Assembly (NCBI GenBank): GCA_950022295.1
Contig: OX465598.1
Span: forward strand, 94,340,001 to 94,404,000
DNA length: 64,000 bases
Source: Bromus sterilis
Taxonomy: Eukaryota; Streptophyta; Magnoliopsida; Poales; Poaceae
Direction of reading: 5' to 3'
Shown here in pieces: positions 1 to 10,845 of the stretch. The position numbers were made by a program, and so were the translations under genes. The notes beneath the pieces were generated by a model that saw only the letters and a list, made by a program, of their open reading frames with translations, had not been told where the DNA came from and did not search any database. Each line of letters starts with the position of its first letter. Positions within the stretch are counted from its first letter, which is position 1.

Positions 1-1984
1 ACTCAAAATCATAAAGAAGATGTAACTATCATGATGTATGCAATGTATGCGTCTGCCAGTGTAGAAAAATATGCAATGATACTAGCGCGTTATGTAGCAA
101 TGATTAGGGCAAGGCCCCACTAGCATGCGGCTCATCGATCAAGCAAAAGAATGTATGACATGAAGATCAAGTCATGAAGAGGTGGATGTTGCATGGAAAT
201 ATATCTCGGAAAGGCTATGGAAATGCCTTGATAGGTAGGTATGGCGGCTGTTTTGAGGAAAGATATAAGGAGCCTTATGATGACAGAGCGTATCATGCCA
301 AGGGTTTGGATGTACCGGCGAAGGTGGACACCAACTCTCGGAGTGAGAAGAAGGCAATGCACGGCACGGGAGAGGCTAGCAAAATATGGGAAGGTGGAAG
401 TGTCAACTTTCAATACTTATATTAGTCCGAAGAACTCATGCACTTATTATCGGTAACTCTCAATCTAATAAGGAGGTTCACAAAGAGACAAGTACCCCGA
501 GGAGGAGTGTATGGGGGTTTGGTTATCCTTGCGCATCCTCGACTCATGGTACGTGAGTGTACTCTAATATTCGATCCCTCCAAAGATTAGTGATCCATCT
601 AGCAGTTAGAGTTCTCAACTAGTTTTGTAGGTTTTGAAAATACACACGGATTTCCCAAAATACGACACCTATCACTAATAGGCTAGAGCTCTTGACACCA
701 AAAGTTCATACATTACTCACATCAATACCTCAAAACTATTGCAAGTTACTTCTAGAATTAAATAGCACCCTCAATTACCTACTTTCAAGACAAAACAAAA
801 CTCAGTGCAACAACCAACTCTCTTAACAAGATAAACATGAAAACTAAAGAGAGTTCCAGCAACAAACTAAACAAAATCCAAGGCTCTTGCTAAAGACAAA
901 CTAAGACTAAAACTAAACATGGCAGCAGCTACGAAAAGATAAAGAACACACAACAGCAAAAAGATAAGCAGGAAAAATCCTATGATGTGTTCTAGATTGG
1001 AGTGGAGCGTGTTTCTCTCCCACACAAAGTAAGATGGGGTCTAACTTGTTATGACCAGCAATAAAAACTAAAGAAAACTAAAAATAAAACCTAAGAGCGA
1101 GACGCTCCAAGCATAGCACATAACGCATGAAGTGATAAAAATATAGTGAGACGAAGGACAAACTGATGATTGTTGATGGAGAAGGGGATGCACGGGGGCA
1201 TCCCCAAGCTTAGACGCTTGAGTCTCCTTGAATATTTATTGGGGATGGATGGGGGCATCCCCAAGCTTGAGCGCTTGACACTCCTGGATCTTCTTTCATC
1301 ATCTCCATCGCACACTTGAAAACTCCCTTCATACATAACTCATCATAACCTGATTAGAGAGGTTAGTACCCTTAATAAAATAATTTTTCCCCACTGGATA
1401 TAAAGATATTCCTGAAGAGCTACTTTTTCTCAAGAGTGCGAAAAAGTTTTTGCAAAGAAAAAGCAAGCTTAAGGTTTGCAAAAGTGAAGAGAGGCAAAAC
1501 GTGGCAGAATCTGCGAAAAACAGAACAACAGGTAGTAGAGAATTGTTTCGGGGCACTTCTGCAACTCAAATAAAAAAACTAAGAACATACGAAAGTTTCA
1601 CAATTGTATAGAGCATGCTGTAAAAAAAATTCAGATCAAAAAGATGATCTGGTGATTTCATTCGAATTTTTCTGTCCAGGGACAGAATCTGTTTTCTGGA
1701 CAGCATGCCACAACTTTTGCTTCCCTTATCATAAGAGGCTATAACTTGGCACAAAGCTGAAAAATAAAGATACAATGATGTTGCTACAGTAGTAACAAAC
1801 ATCAAGACACAACAAAAGCAAAAAGAAACCTAATTCGTTGTGGGCTGCCTCCCAAAAGTGCTTTCTTTTATGCCTTTAAGCCAGGCATGATGCAAAAGAA
1901 GAATCAAGTTTTATCAAGAGAAAGAGAATAACTAGCCCGAGTAACGGACTCAAAAGGTAACTTGATTTTCTTTCTAGGGAAGTG
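1..1984 (-). other. Element A 3' non-coding region
   Basis: No credible ORF. The sequence matches about 54190-56090 of element G and, more distantly, 11805-13560 of element C, which marks it as the conserved region between gag-protease and the 3' LTR. Two similar blocks containing 'gggggcatccccaagctt' lie near 1195 and 1253 and recur in G near 55375 and 55432. They resemble the polypurine tract of this lineage. Confidence 0.6.
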
Positions 1985-3973
1985 TTACATCCCTTTCTTG
2001 AGAGGGAATTGGAATTTTATATTCCCCTCTTTCATGTCAATAACCTTACCAATGGTGCGAAGAAAAGGACGTCCCAAAATAATTGGACACAAAGGTTCAC
2101 ACTCTATATCCATAACAATTAAATCAACGGGAACATAGTTGTCATTGACAATGATAAGAACATCGTTGATCTTCCCCAAAGGTTTGTTTACGGAAGAATC
2201 AACAAGACGAACACCAAAAGAACAAGGCTTAAAGGGATTCAATTCAATCATATCATATATTCTTTTGGGCATAAAGGAGGTACTAGCTCCAACATCACAT
2301 AAAGCATAGCAAGAGAAGTTATTTAATTTAATTTTGATCATAGGGTCCCAACCATCATCTAGCTTCCTAGGTATGGAGGCTTCTACTCTAAGCTTCTCCT
2401 CCCTAGCTTTGATGAGAGCATTTGTGATATGCTCCGTGAAGGCAAGATTAAGTGTGCTAGTGTGGGGGTCTCTAGACATTTTGTGTAGCAAGCTAATAAC
2501 TTCTGAGAGGGTGCAACTATCAAAATCAATATCACTACTATCAAAGGTGGTAGTAGTGTCATCTAGGCTCACTTGTTTGAAACCCTCTATGTTCATAGGA
2601 GTTTCTTCATCTTCGGTTGAGGTATTACCATCACCATTAATAGGTCCAACGGGACTAGGAGTGCATTGGGTGCTAATAGTTTGGGTGTCCTCAACAATTT
2701 GGATAGTGGCAACTGTGTGGTGTGTAGGAAGGCTCTTAATTCTATCCTCTTCCATAGGGATAACTTCCGGTTTGGCTGCCATTTGATTTATCAAAGTAGA
2801 TTGGGTGTGGGACATATTCGAAACATGGGTTTCGGTGGCGGTAAGTCTAGCCTGGAGATTAGAAATCTCACTGTTCAGGATATCAAGCTGTTCACTAATG
2901 TTTTGCAGAATGGAAGTATGCTCACCTATTTGCTTAGAGAAGGCTTTGTTTTGTTCAAACTGGGTGTGCATATAGTTCTTAGTAGCTTTCTCTATTTCTA
3001 CCAATTTCTCATAGCTAGGTAGGTCTCTTTTCGTATAAGCAGGATTATAGGAGTTTTTGCTAGGGTAGGTGTTGTTGTTCCCATAGTCGGATGGAAACGG
3101 TCTAGGATTGCTAGAAAAATTACCCCTATAAGCATTTTTGTTGAAATTATTTCTAGCAATAAAGTTCACATCTACTTGTTCTTGGGCAACCAAAGAATTT
3201 AAAGGGACATCACGAGGATCAATAGAGGGTTGCTTGGTAAGTAGAGACATAATTAAGTCAACTTTTTCATTGAGGGAGGTAATTTCCTCGACAGAGTTTA
3301 CCTTCCTACCTGTTGGAGCGCGTTCGGTGTGCCATTGGGAATAATTGGTCATCATCTCATTGAGAAGCATCGTGGCAGCACCAAGTGTAGTTGACATAAA
3401 GGTTCCTCCCGCAACCGAATCTAACAGGTTCCGCGAGGTAAAGTTCAAGCCTGCATAAAAAGTCTGGATAACCATCCAGGTAGTCAAACCATGTGTAGGA
3501 CATTTCTTAACAAGATATTTCATTCTTTCCCAAGCTTGGGCAACGTGTTCATTATCCAATTGTTTAAAATTCATAATGTTACTGCTGAATTGGATAATTT
3601 TAGCAGGTGGGTAGTACTTCCCTATAAAAGCATCTTTGCACTTATCCCAAGAATCTATGCTATTCCTAGGCAAAGATTGAAACCAGATTTTAGCTTCTCC
3701 CCTTAAAGAGAAAGGAAAGAGCTTGAGCTTAACAATATCACCTTCTACTTCTTTATACTTTTGCATATCACATAATTCAACAAAATTGTTCAAGTGTAAA
3801 GCAGCAGCATCTCCAGCACCAGAGAATTGATCTCTCATAACAAGGTTTAGCAAAGCAGGTTTAATTTCATAAGAGGTAGATGAAGTGGCAGGTGTGGCAA
3901 TGGGGGTGCAGATAAAGTCTTGGTTGTTTTGACTAGTGAAGTCACACAACTTGGTGTTTTCAGTGGAACCCAT
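1985..3973 (-). CDS. gag-pro: Gag-aspartic protease polyprotein of element A (C-terminally truncated)
   Basis: Structural polyprotein of a Ty3/gypsy-type element, expected to form the particle that packages element RNA. I start at the ATG at 3973 because element G has the same Met-Gly-Ser start. The frame is open 49 codons further upstream to 4120. The 662 residues show an N-terminal retrotransposon-gag domain (GEAKIWFQSLP, then the FIGKYYPP and LDNEHVAQAWERMK motifs), an Asn-rich linker, a heptad-like helical stretch and a retropepsin-like domain. The protease has a Cys-Asp-Val-Gly-Ala-Ser-Thr active-site motif near residue 560 and ILGRPF near 630. I see no CCHC zinc knuckle. Compared with G, a GAA-to-TAA change right after LKKGM removes the last twenty or so residues. 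No pol follows, so the element depended on enzymes supplied in trans. Confidence 0.85.
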   Translation of the reverse strand: MGSTENTKLCDFTSQNNQDFICTPIATPATSSTSYEIKPALLNLVMRDQFSGAGDAAALHLNNFVELCDMQKYKEVEGDIVKLKLFPFSLRGEAKIWFQSLPRNSIDSWDKCKDAFIGKYYPPAKIIQFSSNIMNFKQLDNEHVAQAWERMKYLVKKCPTHGLTTWMVIQTFYAGLNFTSRNLLDSVAGGTFMSTTLGAATMLLNEMMTNYSQWHTERAPTGRKVNSVEEITSLNEKVDLIMSLLTKQPSIDPRDVPLNSLVAQEQVDVNFIARNNFNKNAYRGNFSSNPRPFPSDYGNNNTYPSKNSYNPAYTKRDLPSYEKLVEIEKATKNYMHTQFEQNKAFSKQIGEHTSILQNISEQLDILNSEISNLQARLTATETHVSNMSHTQSTLINQMAAKPEVIPMEEDRIKSLPTHHTVATIQIVEDTQTISTQCTPSPVGPINGDGNTSTEDEETPMNIEGFKQVSLDDTTTTFDSSDIDFDSCTLSEVISLLHKMSRDPHTSTLNLAFTEHITNALIKAREEKLRVEASIPRKLDDGWDPMIKIKLNNFSCYALCDVGASTSFMPKRIYDMIELNPFKPCSFGVRLVDSSVNKPLGKINDVLIIVNDNYVPVDLIVMDIECEPLCPIILGRPFLRTIGKVIDMKEGNIKFQFPLKKGM

Positions 3974-4110
3974 AGCAGCAGCAAGTGTGGCAGATTTATT
4001 TTTTGATTTTTGATAGAGGACACAAAAATAAAAACTGAAAGGTAAACTAACAAGACTAAAAAAACAAAGGTAAAGGGTAGTGTGCAACTCCCCTATCTTA
4101 GCACTCGGAG

Positions 4111-4128
4111 TCTTCGACAACGGAGCTA
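4111..4128 (-). other. Primer-binding site, element A (decayed, tRNA-Asp type)
   Basis: Aligned with the tRNA-Asp-type sites of C, D and E, this 18-mer has five mismatches, four of them C-to-T or G-to-A. It lies 11 bp inside the LTR edge, as in element G. Confidence 0.6.
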
Positions 4129-4139
4129 GACATTTTGCT

Positions 4140-5781
4140 TGATGTGCGAGGTGATGATAGTGATTTCTTGCCCTTCATTGGTAAACCCCAAGTGGAAGGT
4201 GTGATGTAGCACAACAGCAAATTTCCCTCAGTAAAGATACCAAGGTTTGTCTCCAGTAGGACTCCGGAGATGATAAGTAGGTGTCAGCGGCGCAACTGAC
4301 GCGGACCTGCACACAGACACAAATAACTATGTTCCCAACGAAGTTCAGAGAGGTTGTCAATCTCTCCGGTCTTTTTGTTCACAAAGGATCAAACACAAGG
4401 GATAATGATAGCAACTGAAAGTAAAAGCAGAAAAGTAAATGAGCGTGGAAACAGTGATGAGGATATGGACCAGGATACGTGATGTTCACTAGTGATGTCT
4501 CTCTCCCAAAAGACGATAAAACTGCTATGCGAGGTGAACAAATTACAGAAGGGCCATTGACAGGATTATGAACGCATCGCAATACTAACTATGCTACAAA
4601 AGAAAGGAAGAGGCTCAAAAGCATGGGAAGAACTCCGAAATAAGTAGACCGAAATCCAACTGCATCTACTACTAATCATCCACCTTGAGATATCTATCCA
4701 GAACATCTCGCTGGTATTAATTTGCGAGCCCCACCCAAAGTGTAAACCCAAAGCAACAAACAACTGCATTAAAAAGCACTTTGCGTAAAGTAAAAAATCT
4801 TTGTAACCGCGGTTACAAGCACCGTTGTTTTCCCCCTTGTGGCAACAACAGATCCCCTAGACTCATGTTTCTGTCACTCAAGCGTGTCATCAGGAGACAT
4901 GAACCCACAATCGAGCATAACGTTCCCTCTTGGGGTTACTACCTACTACTTGGCCAAAGCAATAAACAACAACGGAGAACATGCAAGAATTACTCAAGAA
5001 CAAAAATATAAGAGATAAGAACCAAATATATTACTCAATCACAATCTGAACATAATCTCATAATCCATCAGATCCCATCAAACTCAGCATAGCAACAGCA
5101 GAAAGATTACAAAAGTGCCTCGATCATGTAGGGCAGCTCACGAGGTCTAAACCATGAAGAACAAAGAGGGGACGAGAACATCACATAGCTACTGATCACG
5201 GACCCATGGTGCAAAGGAAACTACTCACGACACATCCGGGAAGCATCCATGGTGGAGAGGAGACTCCCGGAGGTTGGCCCTCCCTCTGGCAGGGTGCCGG
5301 GAAGAAGCCTTCTGGTGCTCCCGATCTAGGAAGCGCGGCAGCGGAGGAACAGAGGCGAGATCGCGAAAAAGGGTTCTGGCATCGAGGTTTTCTCGTCACG
5401 AAGAATATATAGGCGAAGGGGGGCAGCCAGGGGGACCACCAGGGGTCCAGGCGCCCCCCTGGCACGGCCAGCCCCTAGGGCGCCCCACCAGGGCGCCTGG
5501 GCCCCTGGTGGTGGCCCTCTGGCCCCACCTAGGTGCATCTGGAAGGTTCTTCTGCGCTGATTTTTTATCTGATTTTTCCCGAATTTTTGGAGCACTTTTT
5601 ATATGGGGGAAAACTAAAATAGAAAAACAGAAGAAAACAGGAACTGGCACTATGGTGCACTGAGTTAATAGGTTTGTCCAAATATGATCAAAAGTGTATG
5701 AAAGTGTATCTAGATCATAGCAATATCACACAAAACATGCATGGAGCAAGCATAAATTATAGATACGTTTTGGACGTATCA
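4140..5781 (-). repeat. 5' LTR of element A
   Basis: About 1642 bp. On the minus strand it opens TGATACGTCC and closes CATCA next to the primer site. It shares long stretches with the LTR of G (48377-49475 and 52974-53180) and with fragment X. A GC-rich block with GGCGCC/CCTGGTGG repeats at 5410-5540 lies by a TATA-like site. Confidence 0.8.
5403..5412 (-). promoter_or_regulatory. TATA-like box in the element A LTR
   Basis: Minus-strand CCTATATATT upstream of a CT/GC-rich leader. The equivalent A/T box is at the same LTR position in C (15943-15952), D (17201-17208) and G (49306-49315). Confidence 0.5.
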
Positions 5782-5813
5782 GGCGTCTTCCGGCCGAGCA
5801 TCTCTGCCCCGGC

Positions 5814-5822
5814 TATAAGTAG
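5814..5822 (+). promoter_or_regulatory. TATA-like box of LTR B
   Basis: TATAAGTAG, followed about 30 bp on by a C-rich stretch typical of plant LTR transcription starts, then several hundred bases of GC-rich leader. Confidence 0.5.
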
Positions 5823-6384
5823 GGCGTGCCCCCGAGCCCCTCCCGCAGCACTCCAGACGCTCCCCGACCCCTCCTGGCCTCGCCCCCTTCTCCAATTCGT
5901 CGCCGGAGTCCGCCATTGCCTGCCACGGCCACCCTATCCATCGCCGGCCCTCCTCCAAAATTCCAGCCACCGGAGCCTCTCCCGCCTCCCATTCTTCAGC
6001 TGCAGCCTCCCCAGGTGGCCGCGCCACCTCCTCCGTGCTCCTTCAGGTCGAGAACCCGCCGTCGGCTCGGCCCGGCGCTGGCCACGGCCACGGCCGCCGC
6101 ACCCAGGCCAGCGGGAACGACGGGGTCGGCCTCCCGCGCGGTGCCGCAACCTCCAAGGGGGAGTAGCCAGCACGCCATGCCCATTAGGCCCGCTGGCGAG
6201 CCCGCCCGCGTCCTCCCTCGCCGGCGCCCAGTTCGGCCTCGGTGTCCCCTGCTTCGTCGACGGAAGGAACAAGAGAATAAAGCAGGGGAGAAGATAGGAA
6301 GGAAGACCTGCCGGTGGGCCCCGCCCGTCATTCACAAAGGCCTCGGGCCCATTTTCTGTTGAGAGGAGGCGCGTTCCCGTAGAG

Positions 6385-6505
6385 TGCGTTTTCCCAGCTG
6401 GAAAGCGCATGACCTTCCGTTTGGCCCGGAATATGTTTTCCCCGATTGAAAGCGTATTTTGTTCTTCAATCAGTCCAAAGTGCGCTTTCACTGCTAGAAA
6501 GCGTA
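6385..6505 (+). repeat. Three consecutive hairpins with a recurring AAAGCG core
   Basis: Hairpin 1 at 6385-6409 (TGCGTTTTCC...GGAAAGCGCA around CAGCTG, one bulge). Hairpin 2 at 6444-6471 (GATTGAA/TTCAATC). Hairpin 3 at 6481-6505 (TGCGCTTTC/GAAAGCGTA). All lie in the presumed leader of LTR B. Confidence 0.55.
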
Positions 6506-7613
6506 ATCCACACAAAAATCAGCCCCTGATCCCGTTTCCCTCGTATCTCCGCAACCGTAGTTCCAAATGGGGTGATTCTTTTTTGCGTTGGTTTCGTATC
6601 GAGCTCCTCTTAGTTTTGGCATATATTTCATGCCATGTCTTTATGTTGTTATTTTCTGGCCAAACAAAAGTGATGTTTGACCTTTTTGCCCATTGCTTGT
6701 TTTGAAATATTTTGTAGAGTTTGTCGGTGTCGAAGACCCGAAGCTTTTCCTACACCTTGTTGGTGAAGGCTAGCCACAACTTATTTTGCACCTTCATAAA
6801 GCTTTGATGTTCTTTAAAAATGCTTTAAGCTTCGGTGATACGACTTTCTTGATATGCCTTAATCATGTTGCTATTGTGCTATGTTTTAATCACAGTATTA
6901 CCATTGTATATCCATGTTATGCTTGAAACCATGATGATCATGATTTGCCGTTGTCATGTTAGGTTTATGATCTAATCATGTCATCACTATGCTATGCTTA
7001 TATGCATTGTAAGCTCCACCGTGCTCATGATAATGCCCGATGTTAATACCATGTTGATCATCCTTAACCTGGTTAAGTTAATCATGTAAACATGCCTGAT
7101 AATGATTCAACTATAATTGTACCTTGGATGGTTTCTCCATGTATTGCATAATAATGTTATATGAATGCTCACGTTGCACCTGATGCTTGTGGTTGCGGTT
7201 AAAGACATATTCCATGCCAAGTTGATCAGGTGTCGCCGAATTGAGCTTATCTTGTGCAGCCACACTCGCCTGTATGGGAAGGCCTTGGCTTGGTCTATCG
7301 GTGGTTTCTCTTATTGCGTATCACCAAGTAGGGAAGGCTATGCGCGCGCGGACTACCCTGGCCCGGTAGGCAGCGGTAGTCTTGATTGCCAGGTAAGTTT
7401 TGGACCTTGCGATGGCCAGTTGCCATGCGATGGCTGGTGTGTCTGGAGGACATGGGGCTACCCACGGCATGTCTTGTGAAGCATGTCAGGTGATACGGTA
7501 AGGGGAGTCACCGGTAGAACGATCATCGTTGGAGAAATCCTAGTCCACTCCTCGGAGACGTTCCAAGGTACTGGATGGAGGAGGTACTCCATAGTGTGGG
7601 TAAAGTTCACAAC

Positions 7614-7665
7614 CTCTGCAGAGTGTTACAAATCTATTCGACTAGCCGAGTCCACGGTAATGGAC
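7614..7665 (+). repeat. Palindrome row shared by long LTRs (copy in LTR B)
   Basis: CTCTGCAGAG at 7614-7623, CTATTCGACTAG at 7634-7645 (one mismatched pair), a 4-nt CCGA spacer, then GTCC...GGAC at 7650-7665. Same order as in the solo LTRs, F and H. Confidence 0.7.
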
Positions 7666-8872
7666 ACAGTTCATAGTAGGTCACACTGAGATCAACATGA
7701 GTTCGGTTGGCATGAGCATGGTAAGTTGATGCGATGGCTGGATTGGTTGGGTGGTATCGGAGGACACCTAACCCGTGGAATGGTCGTGCGACGACCCAGG
7801 TGTGTTGATGGTCATGTGATGACCGGTGCTTGAGTCGGTAAGGACTTTGAGGTAAGCCACATGATCGTGCGGTGATCATGTGGGGTCCATGTGACGTTAA
7901 ACGATGATTGATTGTGCATTAGACTTAATGTTGATAAAATGCTGATAATATACTAATTATATTCTTGATGATTTTATGCTTGCATGATGTTCATTAACAT
8001 AGTTTAACCTGTATGCCATGTTATTGTTTTGCCTTGGTGCATGGTTTTTGTGAGCTTGTAAGTACATTCGATGTACTGACCTGGCGTGTCATGCCAGATT
8101 TGCAGGCCATGATTTGGATCGTGTGTAACACCCCAAAATTCTTCGAATTTTGGAATGTTAATAAAAATTAAATAGATAATGATTGTTTGCTTGGTGGGTT
8201 TGATTTTCTCTGGGATTTAAAACTTTGGTGTTGAAATGAATATTAAAAGGGAGAGGGAATAAAATGACTTTCCCTAATATTCACCGTTGGTGTTTTGAAT
8301 TTTTTTATTTAAAAACAAAACCAACAAAATAAAATGAGAGAAGGTAATATGACTCCTTCAACTTATTAAAAGTTTGGAAAAGGTTTTAACTCCTTATTGG
8401 AATTCTTTTGATTATTCAAAATAATTTTCAACTAAAGGAAAATTCATTTGAGAGGATATAAAATGACTTATCCCCATTTTTAATTTGTTGAAAAATATTT
8501 TAAAATATTTTTGGGAGACTTTTTAATTTTACTTTGGAGTTGTAAATATTTTCTAAAATTATTTTGAGAATTTATTTATGCTCCGGAAAAGTTTTTAAAT
8601 CAATTTTCGGAGTTTTTGGTATTTTTAAAATACCAGAAAAGTATTTAAAAATATTTAAAAATAAGTTGCAAAATTTTATTTTTTATTATATTCTGGTCAA
8701 GCCAAAAATTCAATTTTATTAATTTTTTAATATTGGCGGAGACGGAATTTTAAAATAAATTTCCGTGATTTTTCTAATATTGTTTTGGGCCTAATGGGCC
8801 TGTTTTTTCTCTTCCGCAGACCGATTTTGTATTTATCTTGGATTTAAAAAAAAAGAGGGATTAGGGGCTGGC

Positions 8873-8880
8873 TATAAATA
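8873..8880 (+). promoter_or_regulatory. TATA box of the solo LTR
   Basis: TATAAATA in a GGCTATAAATAGCC context, about 65 bp before the GC-rich leader. The minus solo LTR has the matching CCTATAAATAA at about 52017-52027. Confidence 0.65.
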
Positions 8881-10795
8881 GCCCCGATTAGGACAAAATT
8901 ATTTTAGCTTTCCGTTTTAGGGTTAGCTCTAATTTAATCCGCGGGACCCGTCGCCGCCGACGTCATCGCCGGAGTTCACCGGAGTTGCGTTTTTTTTCGC
9001 TGTTTCGAGGTAATTTCTCCGGAGCCGCCGTGTGCCGCTGTCCCCACGCCTCACCGGAGCCGCCCCGTCGCCCCGCCGCCTGCTCGCCGCCGCAGCAGCG
9101 CCGCCGGCGAGCTCGCCGCCCGCGCGGCCGGCCGCCGCCCCTGGCCGCCCGCGCCCGTGACCCCGGAGCCCCGCCGCCCCCGCCGCCGGCCTCGCCGGAG
9201 TGGCCGCCGGCCAGCCGGCCTTCGCCGGAGTGCCGGGGCAGCCGAGCCGAAGCCATGGCCGCCGCCCCCTGTGTCCCGTGTTGCGCGTGGAGAAAGAGAT
9301 TAGAAAAAAAAAAGTCAAACTCGTTTCGTAATTTTTTTACCAGATCTGGATCCAAACCGCCCGGGGACCCGATCGCGTTTTTCAGAATTTTTTTATTTAC
9401 GTATGGGTCCTTTTTACATTAGAGCACCCCGGTACCCCCCGTTTTTCACCCGATACCGTTTTCGCGACTACTTTTTAACCGTAACTCGGAATTGAGTGAT
9501 TCCAGTTGCGTTGCGACCGTGTAGTAATTTACTATCCAGTAGACCTAGTGTTACAGAAGTTGGAGTTTTTAAATTTGGATCCCAAGCTGATCCAAATTTG
9601 AACTTCCGGCAGCCGTAACTTTTTACCGGTGCGCCCGTTTGCGCCGTTTCTTTTTGCGTTGGATCACTCGTGTCATGTACCTTATGATTATATCATGTGT
9701 GCACAAAAATTCACAAGTTTATTGATCTGTTTAAATTCAAATTCAATTCAATGTTGCAATTGCTATGACCTGTGTTGTAGTATTCCGTTTCACGTGATTC
9801 TTTTTGCATATTGGATCATATGAGACATCTTATCGGAAATATCCACATACTATTCATATTGCTATGATCTTTACCTTGATTTCATAATGCCTTGATCATA
9901 ATTTTTGTATCGACAATTCTTTATCCGTTGACTCTCTCGAGTTCACTTCCACTGATCACCTTCGAGCACATCCACACCTTTGCACTTCAAAACCTTTTGT
10001 TTTGTTGCTAAAACCTTAGTGATAATTTTGTTGATCTTATGTTTTGTCCTTGTGGTGTGATTGCTTATTGAGTCCTTTCGTTGATGATAGATTGCTCGGA
10101 GTGTGACGAGTAGAGTTGACTGGAACGTGAGAGCGAAGATCTTCATCGAATGTATAAGGCATGTGATGCTTTGACCATACTCATACCTATATTTTCTATA
10201 TGCATTATGTTAAGAAATATCACCCTATTGCATGATAGGTAGTTTATTATTCTATTGCTGCAAAACCAGTTAGGATAGCCACATGTCTTGACTTGTCTAC
10301 CGTAGATCAACCTAGCCGTGTTGTTGCTTTATTGCTATGCTTTGTAGACGTGGTTTGGGTTGTGTAAATTCATGGAGTGCATGTGAGCTATTTAAATAAT
10401 TTGTGTAGCAACTTTATAATAAATAGAAATCACCTCTGGACGGGCAGGGAGTGCTTCTTGGGGGCTCGTGCCTTATCTAAGGAAGAGACCAGTTTGTACC
10501 CTTAATTGGTTTGTTTGGTGGTTGAAAGTGCGTCATGGCGAGTACCCTCTGACGTAGTGGGCGCCGTCCAGGCTCAAAAAGATCAGACATACTTGGTGAC
10601 TAGAATCTTACATGTACTGCCGCTGGCCATATGGGCTCTGGCTTAGTTGAGTATGATGTAGGAAGCCTCTCCCGTGCAAAGCTAGCAGATGTAGATGTGA
10701 TAGGTGGTACCGGCTTGCCGTTGGGTGTAGGTGACCTCTTCTGAAAGACTTCGTCTCCATCTTCGGGTTGAGTCCAGCGGGGAAAGTGTACTAAC

Positions 10796-10845
10796 CTCTG
10801 CAAAGTAAAAACTAATCATGATTAGCCGTGTCCCCGGTTATGGAC
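10796..10845 (+). repeat. Palindrome row shared by long LTRs (plus solo LTR copy)
   Basis: CTCTGCAAAG at 10796-10805 (one pair lost), perfect CTAATCATGATTAG at 10812-10825, CCGT spacer, GTCCCCGGTTATGGAC at 10830-10845. Confidence 0.7.

Larger units (their letters stand above)
1..5781 (-). mobile_element. Element A: gag-protease-only Ty3/gypsy-type LTR retrotransposon, cut by the window edge
   Basis: Read on the minus strand, the order is 5' LTR (5781 to 4140), decayed tRNA-Asp primer site, gag-protease ORF, then about 2 kb without coding capacity that runs off the left edge. No RT, RNase H or integrase is seen. It is the same family as element G (48377-58294): LTR, gag and 3' region all match. 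It lies inside LTR B, which resumes at 5782. The 3' LTR and left target-site copy are outside the window. Confidence 0.85.

Noticed and set aside
2334..2786. 150-aa plus-strand ORF
   Set aside because: Antisense shadow of element A gag-protease.
5674..6362. Overlapping GC-rich ORFs (Pro/Arg-rich) on both strands
   Set aside because: Several frames are open at once because of GC content. The stretch is the leader of LTR B and the products are low-complexity without domains.
8963..9422. Ala/Arg/Gly- and Pro-rich ORFs in both directions
   Set aside because: Chance ORFs in the GC-rich block of a solo LTR. The sister LTR at 51585-51984 has similarly open frames but different translations.
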